Source: Pantoea sp. AS-PWVM4 (GTDB lineage: Bacteria > Pseudomonadota > Gammaproteobacteria > Enterobacterales > Enterobacteriaceae). From it: a stretch of 64,000 nt of DNA. Numbering within the stretch: the stretch's first letter is position 1; each line of letters begins with the position of its first letter. The notes below the pieces were generated by a model. The model did no database searches. It worked only from the letters and a program-made list of their open reading frames with translations, and was not told where the DNA came from. Where the stretch lies: assembly GCF_000468095.1 (NCBI RefSeq), contig NZ_ASZC01000003.1, positions 1 through 64,000 on the forward strand, read 5' to 3'. The position numbers and the translations under genes were made by a program. This document shows, in pieces, positions 43,990 to 53,400 of this stretch.

Positions 43990-44043
43990 CCCAATCGCCT
44001 TTTCCTGTCACATAGCCTGCTTCTTCTATTACAGAGATTCGAT

Positions 44044-46650
44044 ATGTCAGAAATCAGCCGAGCCGTGTTATTCGGTAAACTGGACACGCTGTTATTTACC
44101 TCGCTGGAAAGCGCCACCGCCTTTTGCAAGCTGCGCGGCAACCCGTATGTCGAGTTGGTGCACTGGCTGCATCAACTGATGCAGCAGCAGGACGGTGACT
44201 TACAGCAGGTGATCAGTCATTTTTCACTGGATGAAAACGCGCTGACGCGGGATATCGTGGCGGCGCTCGACCGCCTGCCACGCGGCGCAAGTGCCGTCTC
44301 CGATCTCGCCGAACACATCGACAGCGCCGTGGAGCGCGCCTGGGTGTATGCCTCGCTCAAATATGCGGCCAGCCGCATTCGTGGCGGCCACCTGTTAATC
44401 GGCATGCTCAAGACCTACAGCCTTGCCAGCGTGCTGAAAGGTATTTCATCTCAGTTTTCGCGCATTAACGTCGATGTCCTGCTGGATCAATTCGAGACTT
44501 TACTCGGTCACAGCAAAGAGGCGCAGCAGGCGCTGACGCAGCCGGATGTCGCCGCTGCTCCGGCAGCAGCAGGCAGCAGCACCCTGGCGCAATACGCGCA
44601 GGACCTTACCGCGCGTGCGCGCGATGGCCGTATCGATCCGGTGACGGGACGCGATGAAGAGATCCGCCAGATGGTGGATATCCTGATGCGTCGCCGCCAG
44701 AACAACCCCTTGCTGACCGGCGAAGCTGGTGTCGGCAAGACGGCGGTGGTGGAAGGGCTGGCCCTGCGCATTGCCGCTGGTGATGTGCCTGCGCCACTGC
44801 GCGATGTGCAACTCTGGCTGCTGGATATCGGCATGTTGCAGGCCGGGGCCGGGATGAAGGGCGAGTTTGAAGCGCGCCTGCAAGCGTTGATCAACGAAGT
44901 GCAATCCAGTCCCACCCCTGTGGTGTTGTTTGTGGATGAAATCCACACCCTGATTGGTGCTGGTGGGCAGCAGGGGACCGGCGACGCGGCGAACCTGCTG
45001 AAACCGGCACTGGCGCGTGGTCAGTTGCGTACCATCGGTGCCACCACCTGGGCGGAATATAAAAAATACATTGAGAAGGATCCGGCACTGACGCGCCGTT
45101 TCCAGACGGTGCAGGTGCAGGAGCCGGATGAGGCCAAAGCCATTCAGATGCTGCGCAGCACCGTCAGTGCGCTGGAAAAACATCATCAGGTGTTGCTGCT
45201 GGATGAAGCGGTCAGCGCCGCAGTCAAACTGTCGCATCGTTACATTCCGGCGCGGCAGTTACCGGATAAAGCGGTCGCGCTGCTCGATACCGCCTGTGCG
45301 CGGGTGGCGGTCAGCCAGGGGGCGCAACCTGCGGCGCTGGAAGATTGTTTACATCGTCTGGCGGCGCTCGACATTGAAGCAGAAATCGCCGGGCGCGAGG
45401 CCAAAGTGGGGCTGGGAGCACCTGAGCGCCAACAGGAGATTGCCCGGCAGCAGGCTGCACTGTGCGCCACGCGTGATGTGCTGACAGCGCGCTGGCAGCA
45501 GGAGCGGGCGCTGGTGGATCAACTTATCGCGTTGCGCGCACGTTGCGTCAGTGAAGATGATACGGGGCTGCGTAGCGAGCTGGACGCCACCCGGCAGCAG
45601 TTACATGACCTGCAAGGCGAAGAACCGCTGCTGTTTGCCGCGGTGGATGCCAGCGTGGTCGCCGCCGTGGTCGCCGACTGGACCGGCATCCCGCTGGGGC
45701 GCATGGTGAAGAACGAAATCGATGCGGTGCTGAATCTGGCCGACACCCTGAACCAACGGGTCATTGGTCAGCGTCATGGGCTGGATCTGATTGCGAAACG
45801 GGTTCGCACCTCACGCGCGCGGCTGGACAACCCTAATAAACCGGTTGGCGTATTTATGTTGTGCGGCCCTTCTGGCGTAGGGAAAACCGAAACCGCGCTG
45901 GCGCTGGCCGAGTCGTTGTATGGCGGCGAGCAGAACATCATCACCATCAACATGAGCGAATTCCAGGAAGCGCACACCGTCTCGACGCTGAAGGGCGCAC
46001 CGCCCGGCTACGTTGGCTATGGTGAAGGTGGCGTGCTAACCGAAGCGGTGCGGCGTCGGCCATACAGCGTGGTGCTGCTGGATGAAATCGAGAAAGCTCA
46101 CCCGGATGTGCATGAGTTGTTCTTCCAGGTGTTCGACAAAGGCTGGATGGAAGATGGCGAAGGACGCCATATCGATTTCCGTAACACCATTATCATCCTG
46201 ACTTCGAATGTCGGTACGCAGTTGATCAGCGCGCTGTGCGCCGATCCCGAACTGCTGCCGGAGCCGGATGCACTCAGCACCGCACTGCGCAAGCCATTGC
46301 TGGAGGTATTCCCTCCGGCGCTGCTCGGACGCCTGCTGGTGGTGCCGTACTACCCATTAAGCGATGCGATGCTGGCGCAAATCGTCCGGTTACAACTGGC
46401 ACGCATCGTGCGCCGTCTGGAGGAGAACCACGGTATCGCGGCAGACATCGACGATGCCGTGGTCAGCCAGATCGTGCAGCGTTGCACCGAGGTGGAATCC
46501 GGCGGCCGTATGGTCGATGCCATTCTCACCAATACCCTGTTGCCGCAAATGAGTCAGATGCTGCTCAGCGCCCATGCCCGCGATGAACGTTATCGCCGGG
46601 TACAGGTGCGAGCCGAGCAGGGCGAGTTTGTTTGCCAGTTTGCTGTCTAA
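44044..46650 (+). CDS. clpV: T6SS AAA+ ATPase ClpV (TssH)
   Basis: 868 aa. An N-terminal sheath-recognition domain (~1-150) is followed by two AAA+ modules: Walker A GEAGVGKTA at 226-234 and GPSGVGKTE at 608-616. Walker B-type motifs are VVLFVDEIHTLIGAGG and YSVVLLDEIEKAHPDVHELF. Hexameric ClpV extracts TssC from contracted sheaths so that TssBC can be reused. The length and two intact ATPase sites fit ClpV rather than general ClpB. Confidence 0.96.
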   Translation: MSEISRAVLFGKLDTLLFTSLESATAFCKLRGNPYVELVHWLHQLMQQQDGDLQQVISHFSLDENALTRDIVAALDRLPRGASAVSDLAEHIDSAVERAWVYASLKYAASRIRGGHLLIGMLKTYSLASVLKGISSQFSRINVDVLLDQFETLLGHSKEAQQALTQPDVAAAPAAAGSSTLAQYAQDLTARARDGRIDPVTGRDEEIRQMVDILMRRRQNNPLLTGEAGVGKTAVVEGLALRIAAGDVPAPLRDVQLWLLDIGMLQAGAGMKGEFEARLQALINEVQSSPTPVVLFVDEIHTLIGAGGQQGTGDAANLLKPALARGQLRTIGATTWAEYKKYIEKDPALTRRFQTVQVQEPDEAKAIQMLRSTVSALEKHHQVLLLDEAVSAAVKLSHRYIPARQLPDKAVALLDTACARVAVSQGAQPAALEDCLHRLAALDIEAEIAGREAKVGLGAPERQQEIARQQAALCATRDVLTARWQQERALVDQLIALRARCVSEDDTGLRSELDATRQQLHDLQGEEPLLFAAVDASVVAAVVADWTGIPLGRMVKNEIDAVLNLADTLNQRVIGQRHGLDLIAKRVRTSRARLDNPNKPVGVFMLCGPSGVGKTETALALAESLYGGEQNIITINMSEFQEAHTVSTLKGAPPGYVGYGEGGVLTEAVRRRPYSVVLLDEIEKAHPDVHELFFQVFDKGWMEDGEGRHIDFRNTIIILTSNVGTQLISALCADPELLPEPDALSTALRKPLLEVFPPALLGRLLVVPYYPLSDAMLAQIVRLQLARIVRRLEENHGIAADIDDAVVSQIVQRCTEVESGGRMVDAILTNTLLPQMSQMLLSAHARDERYRRVQVRAEQGEFVCQFAV

Positions 46651-46679
46651 AGCCGTTCGTTATCAGAGAGTTTTCGTCT

Positions 46680-48128
46680 ATGTCGGAACACGATAATCAC
46701 CTCAATGTCCCCAACGCATTGCCCCTGGGTTACCGGTTTAATGAGTTCGAGATCAAAGAAGTCATCGGCGGTGGCGGCTTTGGCATTGTCTATCGCGCCT
46801 GGGATCATCAGCTGGAGCGCGATATCGCCATCAAAGAGTTTATGCCTGCCTCGCTGGCGGTGCGCAGCGAAGGGTTAAACCTGGTGCTACGCAGCGAACG
46901 TTTTAGCAAAACCTTCCATGCCGGGTTGAACAGTTTTATTCAGGAAGCTCGCCTGCTGGCGCGCTTTAATCATCCCAACCTGTTACATGTCCTGCGCTTT
47001 TGGGTGCAGAACGACACCGCCTACATGGGGACGGCGTTTTACAGCGGCACCACGCTGTCAACGCTGCGTGCGCGTAATCCGCAGCAGATTGACGAAGCCT
47101 GGATTCGCCGCCTGTTACCGCCGTTGCTTGGGGCGATTAAAACCATTCACGAGGCGGGTTATCTGCACCGCGATATCTCACTGGACAACATCCAGATCCA
47201 GAGCAACGGGGAGCCGGTACTGCTCGATTTTGGCTCGGCACGGAAAACCATCGGCAACCTGTCCGATGAAAGCGAAACCATGCTGCGTCCCGGCTTTGCG
47301 CCGATTGAACAGTACAGCGATAACGATGAAAGCGAGCAGGGCGCGTGGACCGATATCTATGCCCTGGGTGCCGTGCTGCATACGTTGATCACCGGCGCAC
47401 CGCCGCCGGTCAGCGTGGTTCGCAGTATCGAAGACAATTATCAGCCACTGGCGCAACGTCGTCCGGCGGGCTACTCCCCGGCGTTGCTGAAAGCGGTCGA
47501 CAGCGCGCTGGCGCTGAAGGCAGAAGATCGGCCGCCAAGCATTGACGCATTTGCCGAGTTAATGGCGCTGCCGGAGCGGGAAGCCGAGCCGGTGCTCGCG
47601 GCAAAAATCAGCGGTCCGGGCACCATGCTGGTGCCGGTGGAGGCGGTGGAAGAAGACGTTGCGGTTTCACCGGTTAAACGTTTGATGCAACACCGCTTCG
47701 CGCTGCCAGGCCTGGTCGCTGCGGGGGTACTGGTGGGGCTGGGCGTAGGTTTAATCATGGCCGGGGGCAGTGAAGATGCTCCGGTGCAGGCGAACAACAC
47801 GCCTGCTGCGGCGCCTGTGTCACCGGCACCGGCATCGGTTCCGGCAGAAAAACCGGTTGCTCCGGCACCTGTCCAGACGGCTCAGCGCGAGCCGGAACCG
47901 GCCCCTCCTGCGGCACCGGTGGCTCAGGTTTACATTCGCCTGCAACCGGGTGAGCAGGTGCAGGTGAATGGCAAGCCGCAGGCGCTGGTCCCCGCAGCGA
48001 ATGGCTTTGCGGCACTGCAACTGGCACCGGGACATTACACCTTCGCCATCAGCGGCCATAACGGTGCACGCGCCCAAACGCTAACCATTGGCGCGGAAGG
48101 TGTCTGGTTGCTCGATCCTCACAGTTAA
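46680..48128 (+). CDS. ppkA: T6SS Ser/Thr protein kinase PpkA-type
   Basis: 482 aa from ATG 46680. The Hanks kinase domain (~20-290) has the glycine loop GGGGFG (30-35), catalytic Lys52 in AIKEF, HRD (163-165) and DFG (183-185), so it looks active. One membrane helix (~341-363) follows, then a Pro/Ala-rich stretch and a short periplasmic PEGA-like domain with VYIRLQPGEQVQVNGKPQAL. It most likely phosphorylates the FHA protein TagH to switch on assembly, opposed by PppA. It lies between clpV and vgrG. Confidence 0.92.
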   Translation: MSEHDNHLNVPNALPLGYRFNEFEIKEVIGGGGFGIVYRAWDHQLERDIAIKEFMPASLAVRSEGLNLVLRSERFSKTFHAGLNSFIQEARLLARFNHPNLLHVLRFWVQNDTAYMGTAFYSGTTLSTLRARNPQQIDEAWIRRLLPPLLGAIKTIHEAGYLHRDISLDNIQIQSNGEPVLLDFGSARKTIGNLSDESETMLRPGFAPIEQYSDNDESEQGAWTDIYALGAVLHTLITGAPPPVSVVRSIEDNYQPLAQRRPAGYSPALLKAVDSALALKAEDRPPSIDAFAELMALPEREAEPVLAAKISGPGTMLVPVEAVEEDVAVSPVKRLMQHRFALPGLVAAGVLVGLGVGLIMAGGSEDAPVQANNTPAAAPVSPAPASVPAEKPVAPAPVQTAQREPEPAPPAAPVAQVYIRLQPGEQVQVNGKPQALVPAANGFAALQLAPGHYTFAISGHNGARAQTLTIGAEGVWLLDPHS

Positions 48129-48147
48129 TTATTTCCGGGATTTACTT

Positions 48148-50070
48148 ATGTTCTCACGCATCACCGTCCAGCTGCCCACGGAGGGCCTGCTGTTCTGGAA
48201 ACTCAGCGGGCGTGAAGCCCTGTCAGAATCGTTCACCCTTCAGGCGGATCTGCTGTCGACCGATGCCCGCATCGATCGTCATGCCCTGTTGGGTAAAGCG
48301 GTTACTTTTACGCTGCCGACCCAGAATCTGCTTACGCCACGCTATATCAACGGCAAGATCACCCGCGTAGCGGTTCGCAGCGAGGAGCTGAACGGCACGC
48401 GCTATGCGGTTTATGCCCTGACCGTTGAGCCGGATCTGTGGCCGATGAAGCGTGATCGTAACCTGCGTATTTTCCAGAGCCAGACGGTGCCGCAGATCGT
48501 GCAGACGTTGTTGAAGGAGTACAACGTCAATGTCGAGTCAAAGCTCGCCAGCAGCTATCGGGTGTGGGAGTACTGCGTGCAGTACCAGGAAAGCAGCTTC
48601 GATTTTATCAACCGTCTGATGGAGCTGGAGGGGATCTACTATTGGTTCCGCCATGAGTCCGATAAACATACGCTGGTGTTGTGCGATGCGGCCGATCAGC
48701 ATCAGCCGTTTAGCGGCTACGCCACCATTCCCTACCACGTTGCCGTTTCCGGTGGCAGCGTAACGGAAGAGGGGATCAGCCAGTGGTCGCTGGCAGAGAG
48801 CGTCACGCCGGGGATGTACAGCACCGACGATTACGATTTCCGCAAACCGAATGCCTGGATGTTGCAGGCGCGGCAGAATCCGGTCGCGCCCACGCCGGGT
48901 ACGGTGGATGTGTACGACTGGCCGGGCCATTTTGTTGATCACAGCCACGGTGATTTCTATACCCGCATCCGTCAGGAAGTCTGGGAAGTTGAACATCACA
49001 GCGTCAGCGGTACCGGTACGGCGACCGGCATTGCGCCCGGTTACACCTTTGAGTTGCTTAATGCGCCGCATTTCAGCGACAACGGTGAGTATCTGACCAC
49101 CAGTGCGGAATATCGCTTCGAGGAAAACAGCTATGCCAGCGGCGATGTCACCGCCTCGCACAACATCACCTTTACCGTGTTACCCACCACGATCACCTAT
49201 CGTGCACCCCCCAGAACGCCGTGGCCGAAAACGCATGGCCCGCAGACCGCGAAAGTGGTGGGGCCACAGGGGGAGTCGATCTGGACCGACCGCTATGGCC
49301 GGGTGAAGGTGAAGTTTCACTGGGACCGACTGGCAAAAGGTGACGACACCAGTTCGTGCTGGGTGCGTGTCTCCAGCGCCTGGGCCGGTCAGGGCTTTGG
49401 TGGGGTACAGATCCCGCGTGTCGGCGATGAAGTGGTGGTGGATTTTATCAATGGTGATCCGGACCGCCCGCTGATCATTGGCCGCGTGTATAACGAGGCG
49501 AGTATGCCCCCCTGGGCGCTGCCCGCAGCGGCGACGCAGATGGGTTTTCTCAGTCGCTCAAAAGATGGCACGTCAGACACCGCCAATGCGCTGCGTTTTG
49601 AGGATAAAGCGGGCGAAGAGCAGCTGTGGATCCAGGCACAGAAGAACATGGATACCAACGTCAAAAACGACGAGACCCACAGCGTTGGCGGTTCGCGTAC
49701 CGTCAGTGTCACCCAGGACTACAACGGCACGGTGTCCGGTAGCCACACGGAGGCGACGCAACTGGCCCACTCCCAGCTGGTGGGGGGCGGTTTTATTCAG
49801 CGTGTCCAGGGGGCGATTGTGCAGGCTTCCGACAGCGGCATCCGCCTGGTGGCGGGCCAGTCGGTGCTGGAATTAGGTGCTAACGGCCAGGTCACGTTGC
49901 AATGCGTGAATTTTAATATTGATGCGTCCGGCACTGGCCAGATCAACACCGGCGGAACGCTGGATCTCAACCTGAAGCAACCCGGCGCACTGCCCGCCGT
50001 AGAGCCAACCCCGGCGCAAATCCAGGACGCCGTCAAAGCGGCATTTAATCAAGGAAAAGATAACGCATGA
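48148..50070 (+). CDS. vgrG: T6SS spike protein VgrG (TssI)
   Basis: 640 aa from ATG 48148. The gp27-like region (~1-370, with CVQYQESSFDFINRLMELEG) is followed by the gp5 OB-fold (VVGPQGESIWTDRYGRVKVK, then SCWVRVSSAWAGQGFGGVQI) and the repetitive beta-needle. The C-terminus is short (ends AAFNQGKDNA), so there is no extended effector domain. The spike tip should be capped by the PAAR domain of the Rhs protein encoded two genes on. Its stop overlaps the chaperone start (ATGA). Confidence 0.95.
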   Translation: MFSRITVQLPTEGLLFWKLSGREALSESFTLQADLLSTDARIDRHALLGKAVTFTLPTQNLLTPRYINGKITRVAVRSEELNGTRYAVYALTVEPDLWPMKRDRNLRIFQSQTVPQIVQTLLKEYNVNVESKLASSYRVWEYCVQYQESSFDFINRLMELEGIYYWFRHESDKHTLVLCDAADQHQPFSGYATIPYHVAVSGGSVTEEGISQWSLAESVTPGMYSTDDYDFRKPNAWMLQARQNPVAPTPGTVDVYDWPGHFVDHSHGDFYTRIRQEVWEVEHHSVSGTGTATGIAPGYTFELLNAPHFSDNGEYLTTSAEYRFEENSYASGDVTASHNITFTVLPTTITYRAPPRTPWPKTHGPQTAKVVGPQGESIWTDRYGRVKVKFHWDRLAKGDDTSSCWVRVSSAWAGQGFGGVQIPRVGDEVVVDFINGDPDRPLIIGRVYNEASMPPWALPAAATQMGFLSRSKDGTSDTANALRFEDKAGEEQLWIQAQKNMDTNVKNDETHSVGGSRTVSVTQDYNGTVSGSHTEATQLAHSQLVGGGFIQRVQGAIVQASDSGIRLVAGQSVLELGANGQVTLQCVNFNIDASGTGQINTGGTLDLNLKQPGALPAVEPTPAQIQDAVKAAFNQGKDNA

Positions 50071-50480
50071 AAACCGTCCCTTTTGCCCTCTCTGAAGGGG
50101 TACTTAACCTGCCTGGCGCAGTCCAGGATCACAGCATCAATGTGTTGAAGTTCGCCGATGCGACCCTGGTGATCACCCGTGCGTGGGATATCCCGGTGGG
50201 GGATGAGGAGCAATACCTCAGCCAGCAACTGGGCAAAATTAAACGCAATATGAAAAAGGTGGTGTTGGGGCCGGTGGTGGACAGCGACGTTGCCGGTTTA
50301 CCGGCGCGTGAGGTGGCACTGCGCTTCGAAAATCAACATGTGATGGTGTATGAAAAGCTCGCCGTGGCGCGAGTGAATGACCATTTGCTGGCGTTTACCC
50401 TCAGCCGGATGCAGCCGTTTGATGCGGATGCAGATGCCTTCTGGACCGCGATCAAAGCTGGTCTGCAACCGGGAGGCTGA
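50067..50480 (+). CDS. Eag-type chaperone (DcrB / DUF1795 family)
   Basis: 137 aa with the DUF1795 pattern: FALSEGVLNLPGAVQDHSIN, ITRAWDIPVGDEEQYLSQQL and LPAREVALRFENQHVMVYEK. EagR/EagT chaperones bind the N-terminal membrane segments of prePAAR-containing T6SS effectors and load them on VgrG. The downstream Rhs protein has both the prePAAR motif and N-terminal hydrophobic helices, so the pair fits exactly. It is coupled to vgrG by a 4-bp overlap and precedes rhs by 2 bp. Confidence 0.9.
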   Translation: MKTVPFALSEGVLNLPGAVQDHSINVLKFADATLVITRAWDIPVGDEEQYLSQQLGKIKRNMKKVVLGPVVDSDVAGLPAREVALRFENQHVMVYEKLAVARVNDHLLAFTLSRMQPFDADADAFWTAIKAGLQPGG

Positions 50481-50482
50481 GG

Positions 50483-53400
50483 ATGACAGATTATCTCGCG
50501 GCGCGTATCGGCGATCCGCTGGTGCACAGTTCGGCGCTGGCGGATTTTGTCGGCGGCCTGGTGGAAGGCGCGATTGTCGCTGGCATCGTGATCGCCGCCG
50601 GAACCGGCGTTGGCGCGCTGCTGGGTGGCGTAGCAATAGCTACGCTGATGTTCAGTGGCGGCCTGGAAACGATCGGCAATTCGGCTGCGTCACTGGTCGA
50701 CAGCCTTATTGACCCCGGACCGCCGGATGCGTTTATTGTCAGCGGGTCCGGCAACGTCCATATCAAAGGGAAGCTGGCGGCGCGCGCGGCGGGCAGCGTG
50801 TCGCGCGATTATCTTAATGCGCCAGCGGCGGCTGACAACGGCATCGATTGGGCGGCGGTAGGCATGCTGGCGCTGACCGGCGTGGCGGCGGCAATGAAGA
50901 CCGCGCTTAACCCCGGTGCCGCGCTGATGGCGGTAGCCGAGCGCGCCAGTCATCTCTCACTGGATGATGTTAAGGATTGGGGTAAAAACGTCTGGACCAG
51001 CCTGATGCAGCCAGTGGTGGAGAGCGCCAGTCCGTATGCGACTCCGCTGCCGCTCGATACCGTGGCCTGCACCAAAGGTCACATGGTCACCAGCAGCAAT
51101 TTTATTGCGCAGGGTTCGAAAAAGGTACTGATCAACAATCAACCCGCCGCACGTAACGGACACAAAAGTACCTGCGAAGCGGAAATCAAACTGAGTGAAA
51201 ATCCGCGGGTGCGCATCGGTGGCGATACCATTACGGTTCGTGACATCCACAGCGGTAAAAATATCTGGGCGTACATGGCGGGGAACCTGATCGGCGGTGC
51301 GCTGGTGGGTATCCTGCCGGAGCTGTACCGCTTTGGCTTCAGCCGCTTGATTTTGCGCGATCTGGCAAAAGAAACGATCTGCCCGATTTTCGGCAACATT
51401 GGCATGGAAGCCGCTGTCCAGACCTTACACCCGGTAAATATCGCCACCGGGGCCAAAATCCTCGCACGCGAAGAGGATCTCGATTTTGTCCTGCCGGATC
51501 GTATGCCGCTCTACTGGCAGCGTATCTACCACAGCCGCAATCTGGCTACCGGTATGCTCGGTACTGGCTGGATGCTGCCGTTTGAAGTTCGCCTCTGGCG
51601 CTTGCCGGATAATCAACTGATCTACCAGGACATGACCGGACGCGAGCTGGGCATGGGGGAGGTCAACCCTGGCGATGTGATTGATTTCCAGCAGGAGGGG
51701 CTGAAGCTGTTTTGCAGCCCGAATGGCGCGATGGTGATGCAGACCAGCGAAGGTGAGCATCAGTTGTTTGAGCCGGATCCAACGCGACCGGGCGAGTGGC
51801 GCATCCATCGTCTCTATGACCGCCACGAAAACGTACAGCATTTTAGCTGGAATGATGAAGGCAAACTGGTTCGTATCTCCAGCGATAACGACGCGCTGGA
51901 TGTGGAACTGGAATATGGCACGCATTCCGGGCGTCTGAGCGCGGTTTACCAGATTGCGGCAGGGGCACGTCATCTGCTGGTTACCTACGGTTATAACGAC
52001 CAGGGGCAACTGACGACCGTGACGGACGCCGACGCTATCGTCACTCGTCGCTACGGCTGGGATCAGGCGAGCGATATGATGGCATGGCACAGCTATGCGA
52101 CCGGGCTAACGATCCGGTATCAGTGGCGGCCTGCACACAACTCACGGCACTGGCGCGTCCATGCGTATCAGGTGTGCGACGAACGGGATGAGGTGCTGGA
52201 GAGCTGGCGTATTGAGACAGATGAGCAGCAGCGCTTTGCGCGTGTCAGCAATGATGAAGGCGTTAGCAGCGAGCACCACTGGGACGCCCTCAGCCGTATC
52301 ACCGCCTGGACCGACCCACACGGTGGAGACTGGTCGTTCGACTGGGCGGCGAACAGCGAACAGCTGCTGGTGATGACGCAGCCAGGCGGTGCACTCTGGG
52401 AATACGCATGGGATGAACGCGGTAATATGACGATGGAGCGCGACCCACTGGATCGCACCCGCATCACCACCTGGCATCCGCTGTACGCGCTGCCGCTCAA
52501 GGAGGTACTGCCGGACGGCGCATTGTGGCAATACGACTACAATCTGGCGGGTGATGTGGTCGCGTTGACCGATCCCGCAGGCGGCGTTACCCGTTTTGAA
52601 TGGAATGAACAGGGCGATCTGACGCGACGTATCGATGCGCTGGAAAACAGCCATCAATTCTGGTGGGACATGTGCGGGCAGTTGATCCGTGAAGAGGATT
52701 GCTCGGGCTATCAAAGCCAGCGGCAGTACGACGCCTGTGGAAAATTGATCAGCACCACCGATGCACTGGGTAACACCGATCGCTACCAGTGGAGCGCAGC
52801 GGGACGCCTGCAAACCTATGTGCGCGCCGACGGGCGGGAAACGCTGTTTAAGTACAACCAGGCCGGGTTGCTATGCGGTCAGAATATTGATGGCATGCTG
52901 GAACGCAGGGTAACGCTCAATGCGCGCGGTCAGGTGATTGAGGCGGTTGATCCCGCCGGACAGGTGACTCGCTATGACTTCAACCGGGCCGGACGGTTGG
53001 TGACACTAACCAACGGCAACCGACAGCAGTGGCATTTTGACTACACGCCAGCCGGACTGCTCACGCAGCAGCAGGACTACGCCGGACGTAAAACCGAATA
53101 CCAGTACAACGGCATGCAGCAGGTGGAGACGTTGATCCGTCACCCGGTGCGCGACAGTCAACTGGCACCAACGGTGGTGAATTATGAATACGATGTTCTG
53201 GGCAGGATGGCGGCGCGCGAAACGCCGCAGCACCGCACCGAGTATCGCTACCATGCTCTGAGCACCGAGATCCACCGCTTCTCATACGATGCATGGCGCC
53301 AGGCCATCATCAACGAGTGTGAACCGACTGGCGCGGAAGTGATGGTATTCCAACGCGACCCGTTGGGTCGGCTGGTCAGTGAACAGAATCATTCTGGCGA